Position numbers and translations under genes: made by a program | Shown here: positions 23,216 to 34,302 of the stretch, in pieces | How positions within the stretch are numbered: position 1 is the first letter of the stretch | Layout of the letters: every line of letters begins with the position of its first letter | Assembly (NCBI GenBank): GCA_037176725.1 | Contig: JAZBRS010000023.1 | Location: 28,391,001-28,455,000, forward strand | From: Posidonia oceanica | Lineage: Eukaryota > Streptophyta > Magnoliopsida > Alismatales > Posidoniaceae | Length of the DNA stretch: 64,000 nt | Direction: 5' to 3' | The notes under the pieces: generated by a model | What the model was told of the DNA's origin: nothing | Seen by the model: only the letters and a program-made list of their open reading frames with translations | The model's database searches: none

Positions 23216-23945
23216 GCTACCTAAACCTTGGGCTGCTTTGCCAACTGAACATAATGCTTTTGCAGGTCCTAGTAGTTTGACTCCACCCCCTCCTCCTCCT
23301 TCTGGTATTACCAATCTGGACATTGCTCCGATCTCCATCTCGGACCCACTGTCTTATGCCCGACAGGGTCTTGTTCCTCGTGCTAGCCCTATTGAGGTTA
23401 CAACCTTTACTCCTCATCCGACTATTAACCAGGCTGCCAATGATCTCTTTCCATCTTCTAATACTATGAAATCCGGGGTGTTGGATTCCAAAGCCTAGAA
23501 GATTGGCAAGGTAGCATGGCGGAATTAGCTGCTATAGATATTATGGATGAGGATGAATTGGATGATGTATCTTACGATCCTTGTAACATTCAGCATCACT
23601 CCGCGCAGCCAAATTTAGGTACTTCTGATATGGAGAATCTAGTATTACGTTCTAAGCCTTTTAGACATGATGCTTCATAGAATTCTCCTGATCCTTCCTC
23701 CCTCCCCTAGCCGATTCTCCAACTACTAGTTGTTCTAATGTCAATACTGAGTTGGCTAATGATATCCTTATGTGGAATTCTTATGGTGAATTTTCTGATT
23801 TTTGTGCTAAGATTGGCTTGTTATTTTCTAATGTGGATGAGGCTGTATGCTTTTTGAATTCGATTCGATGTCAACAATCATTGCCTCCGATTAATCTTGA
23901 GGATTTTGTTGACTGTGTAGAGCTTTTAAGGGCTCTACGTTTATA
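23216..23945 (+). pseudogene. LINE ORF1 C-terminal region
   Basis: Frames rich in Pro, Ser and acidic residues, split by TAG stops at about 23496 and 23680 and by frame changes. The segment MWNSYGEFSDFCAKIG (about 23770-23820) ends near 23943, shortly before the ORF2 start. No catalytic domain is present; assignment is by position. Confidence 0.5.
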
Positions 23946-23958
23946 GTCTAATTTTTTA

Positions 23959-25037
23959 ATGATAATTTTGGCCTGAAATATTAGGGGTCTTGGCAGTAGC
24001 TGTAAGCGTAGGGAAATAAGGAATGTAGTTCACAGACATAAGTGTAATCTACTAATTTTATGTGAGACTAAGCTTGATTCCTTTTCCCGGCCACTCCTCC
24101 GTGCTATTGGAGGAGGTAGATTAACTCAGTGGGAGTTTTTGCCTTCTCAAGGGGCATCTGGAGGTATTCTTATTGGTTGGGATGCTACCTACTATTCCAA
24201 ATTATATACTCTCTTGGGAAATTTCTCTTTGTCCCTAAAACTTAAAAATCTTTCGGATAATTTTGAGTGGTGGCTTACAAGAGTATATGGACTTTGCTCC
24301 CCGTCCCTAAAAGTTAATTTTTTAGATGAGCTGCATTATCTACTGTCTTTTATGGGTGGAAATTGGGTGATAGGAGGTGACTTTAATGTGATTAGATTCA
24401 CTCATGAGCACTCTACTAGGTCTTCGATCTCCCCTATTATGACAAATTTCAACAACTTTATTGCATTTGCAAATCTTATTGATCTCTCCCCTGATAACTA
24501 TCTTTATGCTTGTCCAACTTCCAGTTTAATGCTACTATGGTGAAGTTGGACAGATTTTTGATTTCCCTTGGTTGGGAGTCACACTTTCCTAAGACTATTT
24601 GCACTGGTAAGGCATGGATTATATTAGATCATATACCTATCTGTATTGATACTATACCCCCTAGATGGGGTCCCTTCCCATTCAAATTTTATAAATCATA
24701 GCTGTTTCGTGAAGGTTTTGGTGATGTAATCAAGTGTAGTCTTTCTGGCTTTTCCTTGAGTGCTAGTGCAATCGCTAGATTCTCGTATAAACTAAAAGCT
24801 GTAAAGTTAGCAATCAAAGACTGGATTCCCACAAGTAGGAATGATAACCAAGGTTGATTGTTGGAAATTGAAGATTTGATCTAGAACTTAGACAACCAGG
24901 CAAAAACTTCAACTCTCTCCTTGGATGCCTGGAATAGAAAACAATCCCTTAGATCTGAACATTTCAATATCTTAGTTGAGCAATAAACATATTGGAGGTA
25001 GCGTTTTCGAATACAATGGCTTAAAGAAGGTGATCTC
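23959..25037 (+). pseudogene. LINE ORF2: apurinic-type endonuclease domain and linker
   Basis: In L1 elements this domain nicks genomic DNA to prime reverse transcription. It opens MIILA, then a TGA at the tryptophan of the usual Trp-Asn-x-Arg-Gly motif, then NIRGLG. Later motifs are LILCETKLD (catalytic Glu), VYG and IGGDFNV (catalytic Asp, Asn). A frameshift near 24520-24535 moves the frame to the KLDRFLIS segment. Further TAG, TGA and TAA stops occur downstream (about 24699, 24856, 24883, 24984, 24999). It ends at the Athila-2 insertion. Clearly inactive. Confidence 0.85.
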
Positions 25038-26308
25038 TGATGTGTAAAATTTTATTTAACCTCAAGTGCATGGTGTACTATGTAGCACAAAGGCAAATAC
25101 GGGTCGATCCCACAGAGAATAGAGTTATAGCACAGATTATTTGTCAGTTAATGATGTACGAGGAAGATGAAATATAAAAATTCAGATTTAAAAGTTGATT
25201 GATTTTAAATACTTAATAAAACTTCAGAATATGGTTTTCGAATCTATTTATGCAAAATACAGATGCATGATTAAATCCACTCCCTGTCTCTCTTCATGAT
25301 CTAAATGGTTTAACTCAATGGTTTTTATCCTAACAAGCATAATCTATATGCAATGCACCATAGAATATCAAGTCCTAGATAAAATCACACAAATCAAACT
25401 AAATCAAATGATATACTTTAGATCTAAGGTTACACACATGATCCCTAATTATTCTTCTCTAAGCATAGATTAAAAAGATATAATCAATATTAATCTATCA
25501 AAGTTTATCGAAATAATAGAAATTCATGCAATATACATCTAGCCTAAGTAATCATAGCATTTAAGTATGAGAAAACACAGAGCAATTTAATCACAACATT
25601 TGAAATTACATAAACTTTATCTAAACCCTAGATCTAGAAATTAGTTGCACATAGAAATAATAGAAGATAAAAACTTGAATAGAAAACTTGGAATATAGGA
25701 CATAATTGAAGAAGAAAAAAATAATTTTTTTGATAAAAACTAAGATTACACTAGAGGAACACTTGAAGATCTCTACAACAAAAGAGGAAAAGAGTCTAAA
25801 CCTAGAAGATGGAAGATGATTTATATGTACACAAGGGGTCCTTTTATAGGCTTACAAAGACATCATTATCTCGGAAGCAAATCCAAGTACAAAAGATAAA
25901 AATTGGGTTTCAAATACAAGATATTTCCAAGTGATAAATGTGATAGCCAAAGATTGAGTCAGCATTATCTTAATTGGGCACCTGGGAGGCACCGGATGCA
26001 CATTCGGGCGGCTAGGAGGCATCCACGTCATCCCTGATAATCTCAACTTAGTCAATATGTTAGCTTATCTTTCTCTTAGTATTTACGCACGTAGAAAACA
26101 TGTATTTGACCATTTTACATATCTAGAAAATTCTTTTCTCTTCTCCTTTAAAATATCCTTGATTGGATTTGAATTCCTTCTTTTTCTCTATTCTTTTCAA
26201 GTTCTCGAGTTCCTACAAAATTTACACAAAACACCTCGAGTAGCATTATTTATATACATTAATTAATAAATATGGGGAATAAAATATGTATGAATTATGA
26301 GTTAACCA
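25038..26308 (-). repeat. Athila-2 3' LTR
   Basis: 1,271 bp. On the minus strand it starts TGGTTAACTCATAATTC and ends CACATCA. The TATA box (reverse complement) is at 25841-25848 and a degenerate palindrome pair at about 25975-26020. By eye it is about 90% identical, in inverse orientation, to the Athila-1 3' LTR 1.8 kb to its left. Confidence 0.9.
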
Positions 26309-27009
26309 AATACCCCCATACCTATCTTTTGCTAGTCCTCGAGCAAAATTGACTCTAACCTATTATAAGAAAAATAAGAAAATCCTAACTCACTTTCGCA
26401 GGAATCGTGATTGCACTTAGCATGTGCAAAAAGCCTTTAAACCCCTAGGTTGCTCAAGTAGACGAGTGATGTCTCGTGAGGGTTTGCAGTGGATCTACCC
26501 ACAAAATTCCTAAAGAAAAAGATCAAGGAATAAAGATAGTGAAAAATAAAAAATCTACAATATCCACATTGACCTACTCAATTAAAAAGATCCAAAGTTT
26601 CAAGTGTCTTAATCCTCTGGTTTAACCTTTGTTGAGAACCCTCATCTTGTCATCATAGAGACTTCGTCTTATTTTTCACATCAACTTCTTAAAAATTTAC
26701 TCATATGTACCTTGTGTTTGTGAAGTAGACCTTAGCATGGATTTTCAAATCCAAAGTTACCACCTTAGAAATTTTATTTCATTGAGCTGTGTCTTGCTTT
26801 CTTAGACTTTATTCTTAGCTACCAATTTAGCGAGCTTTAGGTCAGTGGATCCCAAACCAGACGGTTTTAGGTCACCAGATGTGAAGACACCCCTAAGGAC
26901 TTAATCACTTGAGTAGCTAAGGTCTCAAAGATAAGACTTTTTTTTTCTTTTTCTTTTATCATCTAATCACCTTTTTACATGAATATCAATGCTTACTAAG
27001 GCACGATAC
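26309..27009 (-). other. Athila-2 polypurine tract and 3' UTR, up to the Athila-3 insertion
   Basis: On the minus strand the LTR is preceded by GATAGGTATGGGGGTATT, the same polypurine tract as Athila-3. The rest is non-coding 3' UTR that also matches Athila-3 (for example the CTCGTGAGG/CCTCACGAG region near 26480). It ends with the GATAC target site of Athila-3 (27005-27009). Confidence 0.85.
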
Positions 27010-28296
27010 TGATTAGCACATTATTCTTACATGTTTTATGTCCATATTTATCTCTTTTGTTCATAAATAATATTACTCAAGGTATTTTGTGCAATTTGTG
27101 CAGGAACTTTGGACCTGAAGAGAAAAGAGAAAAAGAAGGAAGAAAAATGATAAAAGACAAAAAGAAATGCAAATCTAAGGATACAAGAAATGGAAATCCG
27201 TGTAAGATATCAAATACACTTTTTCCACATGTGTGAACACGAGGAGGAAGATACTATAACAGAATTAACCAAGTTAGAGTTAATCTAGGGCCAGCTGGCG
27301 CCTCCCAGGCGCCCAAGAGCACAACTAGCGCCTCCCAGGCGCCCGTGGAAGACCATGTTGACTCAGTCTTTGGCCGTCACATAAATCTCTTGGAAATATC
27401 TTGTAATTGAAATTCAGTTTCCTAAGTTGTATCTAGATTTGTCTCTGTGATTACTAAGTCCTTGTAAGCCTATAAAAGAGACCCTTGTGTAAACGCTAAG
27501 GAGGCTGGATTTTGTACATAAGGAGGCTATCATCTTCCACATTAGGCTTAGGTTTTCTTCTTCCATTGTTTAGAGTTCTTCAAGCTTATTTTCTGTAATC
27601 AAGGTATTTTATTAATAGAAGTTCATTTTCTTTTTTTTAATTATGTCTTGCTCTTCTCTTTCCCTTTCTTTTATTTCAATGTTTTTCATTATCATGCTAG
27701 GCTAAGTTTATAGATCTAGGATTTAGATGAAGTTTATGTAATTGCATATGTTGTGATTAAGTTCCTCTTTGACTTCTCATGCTTAAATGCTATGATTATG
27801 TAGACTGGATGTATATTACATGAATCATTCATTATTCGATAAACTTTGATAGATTAACATTAATAATATCTTTTTAATCTATGCTTAGGGAAGAATAACT
27901 TGGGGATATAATCTCAGATTTATCATATATCATTTGATTTAGTTTGTTTTGTGTGATTTTATCTTAGGACTTGATAATCTATGGTGCATTGCATATAGGT
28001 TATACTTGTTAGGATAAGAACCATTGAGTAAACTATTTAGATCATGAAGAGAGACAGAGAGTGGATTTAATCATGCATATTGTATTTTACATAAATAGAT
28101 TCGAAACCCTAGGTTTTAATTAATTTGATTACATCTTCTAGTTTTAGTTCTTAACCATCATCATTCTCAACCTTCTTTCAATAACTGATAATTAATCTCT
28201 TTGTTTTAAAACTCTATTCTCTGTGGGATCGACCCGTATTTTGCATACGTACTACATAGTACACCGTGCACTTGCGGTTAATTAAAATTCACATCA
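27010..28296 (+). repeat. Athila-3 5' LTR
   Basis: 1,287 bp, TGATTAGCACA...ACATCA. Palindrome pair at 27297-27343, TATA box (TATAAAAG) at 27471-27478, conserved Athila 3' end. Confidence 0.95.
27297..27343. repeat. Paired palindromes in the Athila-3 5' LTR
   Basis: GGCGCCTCCCAGGCGCC at 27297-27313 is a near-perfect palindrome. A second, AGCGCCTCCCAGGCGCC, follows after about 14 bp. The pair lies about 130 bp upstream of the TATA box. The 3' LTR has the same pair at about 41487-41534 with transitions. Confidence 0.9.
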
Positions 28297-28302
28297 AGTT
28301 TC

Positions 28303-28320
28303 TGGCGCCGTTGCCGGGGA
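28303..28320 (+). other. Athila-3 primer binding site, perfect tRNA-Asp complement
   Basis: TGGCGCCGTTGCCGGGGA matches the complement of the last 18 bases (with CCA) of plant tRNA-Asp(GUC) as I know it. Athila elements characteristically use tRNA-Asp. It starts six bases after the LTR. Confidence 0.93.
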
Positions 28321-29151
28321 GTAGTGTTTTAATAACATTGAGTTATTGTCGATTATTTCTTTCTTTCCATTTTTATAAAAAAAAATGTTTCGTTATATCT
28401 ATCTTACTAGGATAATTAGTTCGAGATCAGAAGAATCAGGAAGAAATTTGCAGAAGTTTTGAAGGATCAGGGGCGCCTCCCAGGCGCCAATTTCCGTTAC
28501 TAGCACCTCCTGGGCACCCAGGTTTGATATTTTCTCTGATATTTTAAATTCAGTTATTCCCGGTTTTTTCTAGAATCCTGATCTAAGGTTTAATTATTGT
28601 TTCTGTTTTTTCTCGTTCACTAATTTAAAAATAAAAAACCCAATTAAAAAGATTTCATGATAAGATAGAAGTTTGTTTTTAGGGCATACATAATATAGTT
28701 TGCATTTAGAGTAATTTTCATTTCCTGTTATTTTATTTTATTTTGTTGATTGCTGGAGGAAAAGGTACGTATTCTCCTACTTGATTCTTTGCATTTTAGA
28801 GCATATAATTAGTAGAAAGAACAACTTGTTTGAGTATAATTGTTTGTTGCATATCATTTCAAATTACCTAAGGGAAAATCCTATAGCACAAGATAAGGTG
28901 GGGATTTCATCACCCTTCCTTAGCCCACAAACAACAAAAGCAAGCATTGAGCATTGACCTAAGCTTCAATTAAAATCAAGTAGACATTGGCCCCTAAGGT
29001 TCGAGCTCAATAAGACAAGTAAAACCTAGAGAGAATTGAATTCAAAATTCTTACTCTTTGTTGGTGTCTAAGAAAAGTGGTTCAAAGAGGCCCGACCTCT
29101 TAAAAGATAAAGTGGTTATTTAATTAGGTCCGTTGCTTATGCATGGGGAGT
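28321..29151 (+). other. Athila-3 leader, left of O2, with a second palindrome pair
   Basis: Non-coding leader. GGCGCCTCCCAGGCGCC recurs exactly at 28472-28488, with a degenerate partner around 28501-28518, repeating the LTR module downstream of the primer site. The stretch ends with the GGGAG target site of O2 (29147-29151). Confidence 0.85.
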
Positions 29152-29219
29152 GTAGACACCCCATTTTTGATCCTTCGTGTTGATGGTTTCCTCTCCTTAA
29201 ACCCACACCCATTTTCACA

Positions 29220-29830
29220 ACCAAAAATCCTAAACCCCACACCCATTTTCACAATCAAAATCCTAAACCCTAAACCGACAACCATTCACAAACCAGAGAC
29301 CCACAACCATTCACAAACCCTAAACTCTAATCCCATTTCAAATCCCATTTTCACAACCAAAATCCTAAACCCACAACCATTCACAAACCCTAAACCCACA
29401 ACCATTCACAAACTAGAGACCCACAACCATTCACAAACCCTAAACCCACAACCATTCACAAACCCTAAACCCATATCCCTTTCAAAACCCATTCCATTCA
29501 AACCCTAAACCCATATTCCATTCAAAACCCATCCACTCAAACTCCAAACCCATATTCCATTCAAAACCCATCCACTCAAACCCTAAACCCATGCACTCAA
29601 ACCCCAAACCCAAGTGCCATTCAAAGCCCAAAACCTTAAACCCTAATCCCATTTCAATCCCTTTTAAACCCATATTCCATTCAAAACCCATCCACTCAAA
29701 CCCTAAACCCATATTCTATTCAAAACCCATCTCAAACCCTAAATCCATGCATTCAAACCCCAAACCCAAGTGCCATTCAAAGCCCAAAACCTTAAACCCT
29801 AATCCCATTTTCAATCCCCACTTGAAACCT
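29220..29830. repeat. Telobox-rich repeat field in O2
   Basis: AAACCCTA, the plant telobox and core of the Arabidopsis-type telomere repeat, occurs about eleven times, alternating with phrases such as CCATTCAAAACCCAT. It lies upstream of the O2 TATA box. It is not a uniform telomeric array, since spacers vary from about 20 to 80 bp. Confidence 0.85.
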
Positions 29831-29926
29831 AAACTCTAAACCCATTGCCTCCACCTCACCCTCATCCTGGCCGACCATCCCCTCTGCCCAGATCGAATCC
29901 ATTGGTCCTCCTCATCTCCCCATCAA

Positions 29927-30360
29927 TATAAACAGTAGTAGCCTCTACTTTTTCAGAGGAGGGAGAAAAAACCTAGGAGAGAGAGAAAAAACCTTCTTCT
30001 CTGGCCAAAACTGCACTGCCTCCTTTTCTTCCTGCCTTCTCCTCTCCCTTGCTTCCACGCAATTCCTCCTTCGCTCTCCACCTTCACGAGTCACTCACGA
30101 ACCCACCTGCAAGAGCCAACCCCTGTGAGAGCTACAGAGAGAGGAAAGAGAGTGAAAAATCACCGAGTGCACCCACTACAGCCATCTTGAGTGCAGAGAG
30201 GAGGAGAAGACTGTCCATTGCTTCCCGGACCCTCCCCGCAGCTCCGTCGACACGCCCGGATCGCGCTTGAAGCCTCCCAGCACCTCCAGCGCCGCCTCTG
30301 CTCGCCACATCTCAGCCGCACCCATCTGAGGTCGTCAGACCCCTCCGAGCACGCTCACAG
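29927..30360 (+). promoter_or_regulatory. Putative O2 promoter (TATA at 29927) and GC-rich first exon
   Basis: TATAAACA at 29927-29934 is followed by CT-rich then GC-rich sequence ending in CTCACAG/GTAATG, which resembles a 5' splice site. After the junction, within about 430 bp, the sequence turns T-rich. Comparable GC-rich segments with donor-like ends occur in O1, O4, O5 and O7. Transcription and splicing are inferred, not shown. Confidence 0.4.
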
Positions 30361-31528
30361 GTAATGAACGTTCCCACTAGCTTCGTTAGGTCCCCTTCTT
30401 GCTTCCTGGATTGTCGCCTGTGTCTTCTGGTTCGAATCTTGCCGTTTCGCCTCGCCGGAAGCCGTCGTCTTCCCCGGCGACGGCCACCAGCCGCGAGCGA
30501 GCTCTGTCGCACCGGGCGCTCCCCTCACCTCCAGACCGACTCTCCGGACCTCCACGAGCTCAGCCACGCACCGAGCGAGCCCAACCGACGCCCGCACCTC
30601 CTCCGACGCTTGCAGTTGTGCCTGCAACCACAGACCGGAGTTGACAGGGCGCTCCAGACATCGCTCCACGCCGATGACGCCTCCTACGCCTCCAGGACAA
30701 CCGTCTCCGGCTTCCAGGCCTCTCCGCAGCTCTGTCGACCCCTTGGAGCGCTGGCCCAGGGTCATCCTCCCCGACGAGCCCGACTGCCACTGTTCATTTA
30801 TTTTTTTTCTTTTCTTTCGAATGTTTTGATTCGTTTATTTTTTTTCTTACCTTATTACATTTGCTTTACATTAATGTTTAGTCTTTTTAGTTTTACTTTA
30901 TTACATGTAGGTCCAGTTATGTGTATGATTTCATTTAATTTTCGTTTGAACTTTATTGCATTACATTTTAATCTGCTGGTTTATTTTTATTACAAATATA
31001 TCCTGTCCTGGTTTAGATTTCATTTAATTTCTTTTTAGAACCTTATTACATTAGCTTTTAATCTGCAACATTACTTTTATTACAAGTTAGTCCAGTTACA
31101 TGTTAGATTTCATTTAATTTCTTTTTGTAACCTTATTGCATTACGTTTCAGTCTGCAACTTTATTTTTATTACCGTTGAATCCACTTATCTGTTAGATTT
31201 CATTTATTTTTCATTTGAAACTTTATTACATTAACATTTAGTCTGTTATTTTAGTTTTATTACAAGTAGGTCCAGCTGTTGTGTTCATTACATTTTATTT
31301 CTTTACAATTAGGTCTGGCATTTTATTTTTATTGCATCCAGGTCCTTTTTTTTTTGTATTGCACTTCATTTAAATGGCATTTTAAACTTTACTACATTAA
31401 ATTTTAGTCCAGCATTTTAGATTTATTACACTTTAGTCCATTTTTGCATTGCATTTCATTTATTTCTTTTTAGAACTTTACTACATTAACATTTAATCCA
31501 GCATTTTAGATTTATTATACTTTAGTCC

Positions 31529-32165
31529 TGTTTTGCATTACATTCCATTTAATTTCATTTCAGAGCTTTATTACTTTAGGATTTAATCCAGTACTTTATT
31601 TTTATTGCAAGCTAGTCCTGTTTTGCATTACATTCCATTTAATTTCATTTCAGAGCTTTATTACTTTAGCATTTAATCTAGTACTTTATTTTTATTGCAA
31701 GTTAGTCCTGTTTTGCATTACATTCCATTTAATTTCATTTCAGAGTTCTATTATTTTAGCATTTAATCCAGTACTTTATTTTTATTGCAAGCTAGTCCTG
31801 TTTTGCATTACATTCCATTTAATTTCATTTCAGAGCTTTATTACTTTAGCATTTAATCTAGTACTTTATTTTTATTGCAAGTTAGTCCTGTTTTGCATTA
31901 CATTCCATTTAATTTCATTTCAGAGTTCTATTATTTTAGCATTTAATCCAGTACTTTATTTTTATTGCAAGTTAGTCCTGTTTTGCATTACATTACATTT
32001 AATTTCATTTCAGAGCTTTATTACTTTAGCATTTAATCCAGTACTTTATTTTTATTGCAAGTTAGTCCTGTTTTGCATTATATTCCATTTAATTTCATTT
32101 CAGAGCTTTATTACTTTAGCATTTAACCCAGTACTTTTTTTTATTACAAGTTAGTCCTATTTTTG
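31529..32165. repeat. 90-bp tandem repeat in O2
   Basis: Seven copies at exact 90-bp spacing. The phrase TTTTGCATTACATTCCATTT starts at 31531, 31621, 31711, 31801 and 31891, with variants at 31981 and 32071. Alternate copies share private variants (AGCTTTATTACTTT versus AGTTCTATTATTTT), suggesting higher-order duplication of a 180-bp unit. Confidence 0.93.
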
Positions 32166-33997
32166 CATTACATTCCACTTAACTCATTTTTAGAACTTTA
32201 TTACTTTGGCATTTAATCTGGCATTTTAGTTTTATTACATTTAAGTCCTCATGCATTGCATTTTCATTTAAATCAGCATTAAACCATATTGTATTGCCAT
32301 TAAGCCCAACAGTTTTGCATATTTACACATAGGTCCTTTTTCATGCATTTAATCATTTAATTAAGCATTTAAATCACACTACATTGCTATTTCTGTAGTT
32401 TTGCGTTATTTGCATTTAAGCCCTTACATTTAGGCACATTGCACCTTAGTCCAAACACATTTAGGACTTTGCATATTTGCATTGCATGCATTATTTCTAG
32501 CATTACACTTAGGTCCTCACATTTTAGCACATCCCATTTTAGTCCTTGTCACATCTAGGACCTTATTGTATTGCATGCATTTACACATGTGGCATTTTGC
32601 ATTTAGACCCCTGTATTTATTTTAATTTGCATTTAGGCCCCTACATTCACTCTAATTGCATTTTAGCCCTTGTATTCACTCTAATTGCATATTAGCACTC
32701 GCATTTACTTTAATTGCACTTAGACCCCTGCATTTATTTTAATTACACTTAGGTCCCTATCTTTTGCATTCTTGCATGCATGGCAACTTCATATCATCGC
32801 ATATCGCACCCTAGCACCTGTTTGAGCATTGTTAGCCTCATTATATGTAGGACACCCTGCAATGCACACACATAGGGGTAATTTGCACTTAGACCCCTGT
32901 TTAGACCATTTTTCTGGCCCTTGAGCCATCTAACTTGAAACCTGAATAACTTCTGATCGGACCGTTGGATTTTCACGATCTAACCATCCAGGTCTTCCTA
33001 GTTGAATGATCTTCCATTCTAATCAAAGTTATTTCAGGTCAGGCCTCAGATCTTCAAGATAAGCCCACCTGAATCACTGCATATCACTTAGGACCTTACC
33101 ACTTGCACCGCATACATCGTTTCCACAGTTTGTTTTCTCGTGCATATAGATTAGGGTTTTTCGACCCTATTTTGTTTCCCCTTTGCTTGTTTCACACTTG
33201 CATTGCGTGGCTCTTTACTTGACGATTTGTTTCACACTCGCCTTGCATGATTTATCGCTTCTGTTTTGTTTCCCCTTTGCATGTTGCACACTTGCATTGC
33301 GTGGCTTTATCGGTGTTTTGTTTTATCGCCTGTATTTGCATTAGGGTAGTGATGTTTACTGTCAGAAGTTCTTACGAATCGGGGCCCGTCCCGTTCGGGA
33401 CACTGACAACGCAGCTGAGCACATAGATTGCATGTTTCCCTTTTTTCCATGCATCACAGCATTTAGAGTATACACTTGGGCATGTTATTATAGCATTTTG
33501 GCATTTAGGCATGCATCTGAGCATCCATAGCATGACATAGCATTCCTCGTCCCTTGGACGTGCAGTTAGGTAATCATTTGCCAATATCCTATAAATGCGA
33601 GCGAGATTAGCCAAGAAAGACCGATCCCGGGCGTATCGGGGGTGCCTAACACCTTCCCCGTGCGTAACAGGAGTCCTTACCCTTTCTCTGGACCCGCAAT
33701 GACCATCTTGCCCTTGTCCTTGGCACGAGTCATACATTTTTCATAGTTTTTGCATTCGTTTATAGTTTTTTCCTGTTTTCCCCGGTTTTCCTCGTCTCCC
33801 GATTGAATAGACTAGGTGGCGACTCTCTTTTGTCTTATCTCTTTTATCTTCGCGTTTTCGTGGTGTTTTCGAGTCGAGTTTCTCCCTGGATTCACTACCG
33901 ACAGCGGCTTCTTCCCCCCTCTCAAGGCACGATCGCATCGCGAGCTATGGCAGCATGCGAGGCCCACCGTTGGCTCCCGGGAAATGGTCACAGGGAG

Positions 33998-34302
33998 CCT
34001 CCCACTTTCCTCCACTGATCTGGCTAACTCGGTTTGAGAAATTTTGAACCAAGGATCTTGAAGTTTGACTTGGAAGTTAGGAGCTGTCTAGTTGTTTTTA
34101 GGTCAACCTTATTTCTAGGGTTTCTTTGACTTGTGTCATTAGATTAGGCATCTTTCTCCTCTATCTGTAATCTCCTCATCCATTTAGTCAATATTATCTC
34201 ATCTTTTCTTCTTTTCTATTTTCTTTGCTTTTTGTTAAAAAATAAAAAATAAAAAATAAAAAATAAAAAAATAATAATAATAAAAAAAGTTTCATCAAGT
34301 GC
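33998..34302 (+). other. Athila-3 leader, right of O2
   Basis: The leader resumes with CCTCCCACTTTCC, contiguous with 29146 when compared with the uninterrupted leader in Athila-1 at about 15110. An AAATAA-type low-complexity run lies at 34236-34290, just before gag. Confidence 0.85.

Larger units (their letters stand above)
23216..25037 (+). mobile_element. L1-type LINE, ORF1 end and ORF2 endonuclease (piece 2 of 3)
   Basis: Resumes the LINE after Athila-1 (its first five bases are the second copy of GCTAC). It holds the ORF1 C-terminus and the start of ORF2, and is cut by Athila-2 just after the residues IQWLKEGD, which precede the reverse-transcriptase domain. The reading resumes at 52724 with the matching NATFFHK segment. 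Confidence 0.88.
29152..33992 (+). mobile_element. O2: solo LTR of the TAT/Ogre-like family, 4.8 kb, in the Athila-3 leader
   Basis: Bounded by a perfect TSD GGGAG (29147-29151 and 33993-33997); starts TGTAGACACCCC and ends GGTCACA. Layout: a telobox-rich start (29200-29830), a TATA box at 29927-29932, a GC-rich exon-like segment, a splice-donor-like ACAG/GTAATG at 30361, a long T-rich part with repeated GCATTTAGTCC-like phrases, a 90-bp tandem array (31529-32165), the conserved block (33615-33706), and TGGCGACTC at 33817, 167 bp before the end. No coding sequence. Family assignment is inference. Confidence 0.82.

Noticed and set aside
28303..28320. Match to tRNA-Asp that could suggest a tRNA gene
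   Set aside because: Only 18 bases complementary to the tRNA 3' end, positioned just after an LTR: a primer binding site.
29152..33992. Possibility that the O units are Helitrons or DNA transposons
   Set aside because: They have perfect 5-bp TSDs, TG...CA ends, and no TC...CTRR ends or inverted termini, so LTR-type integration fits best.
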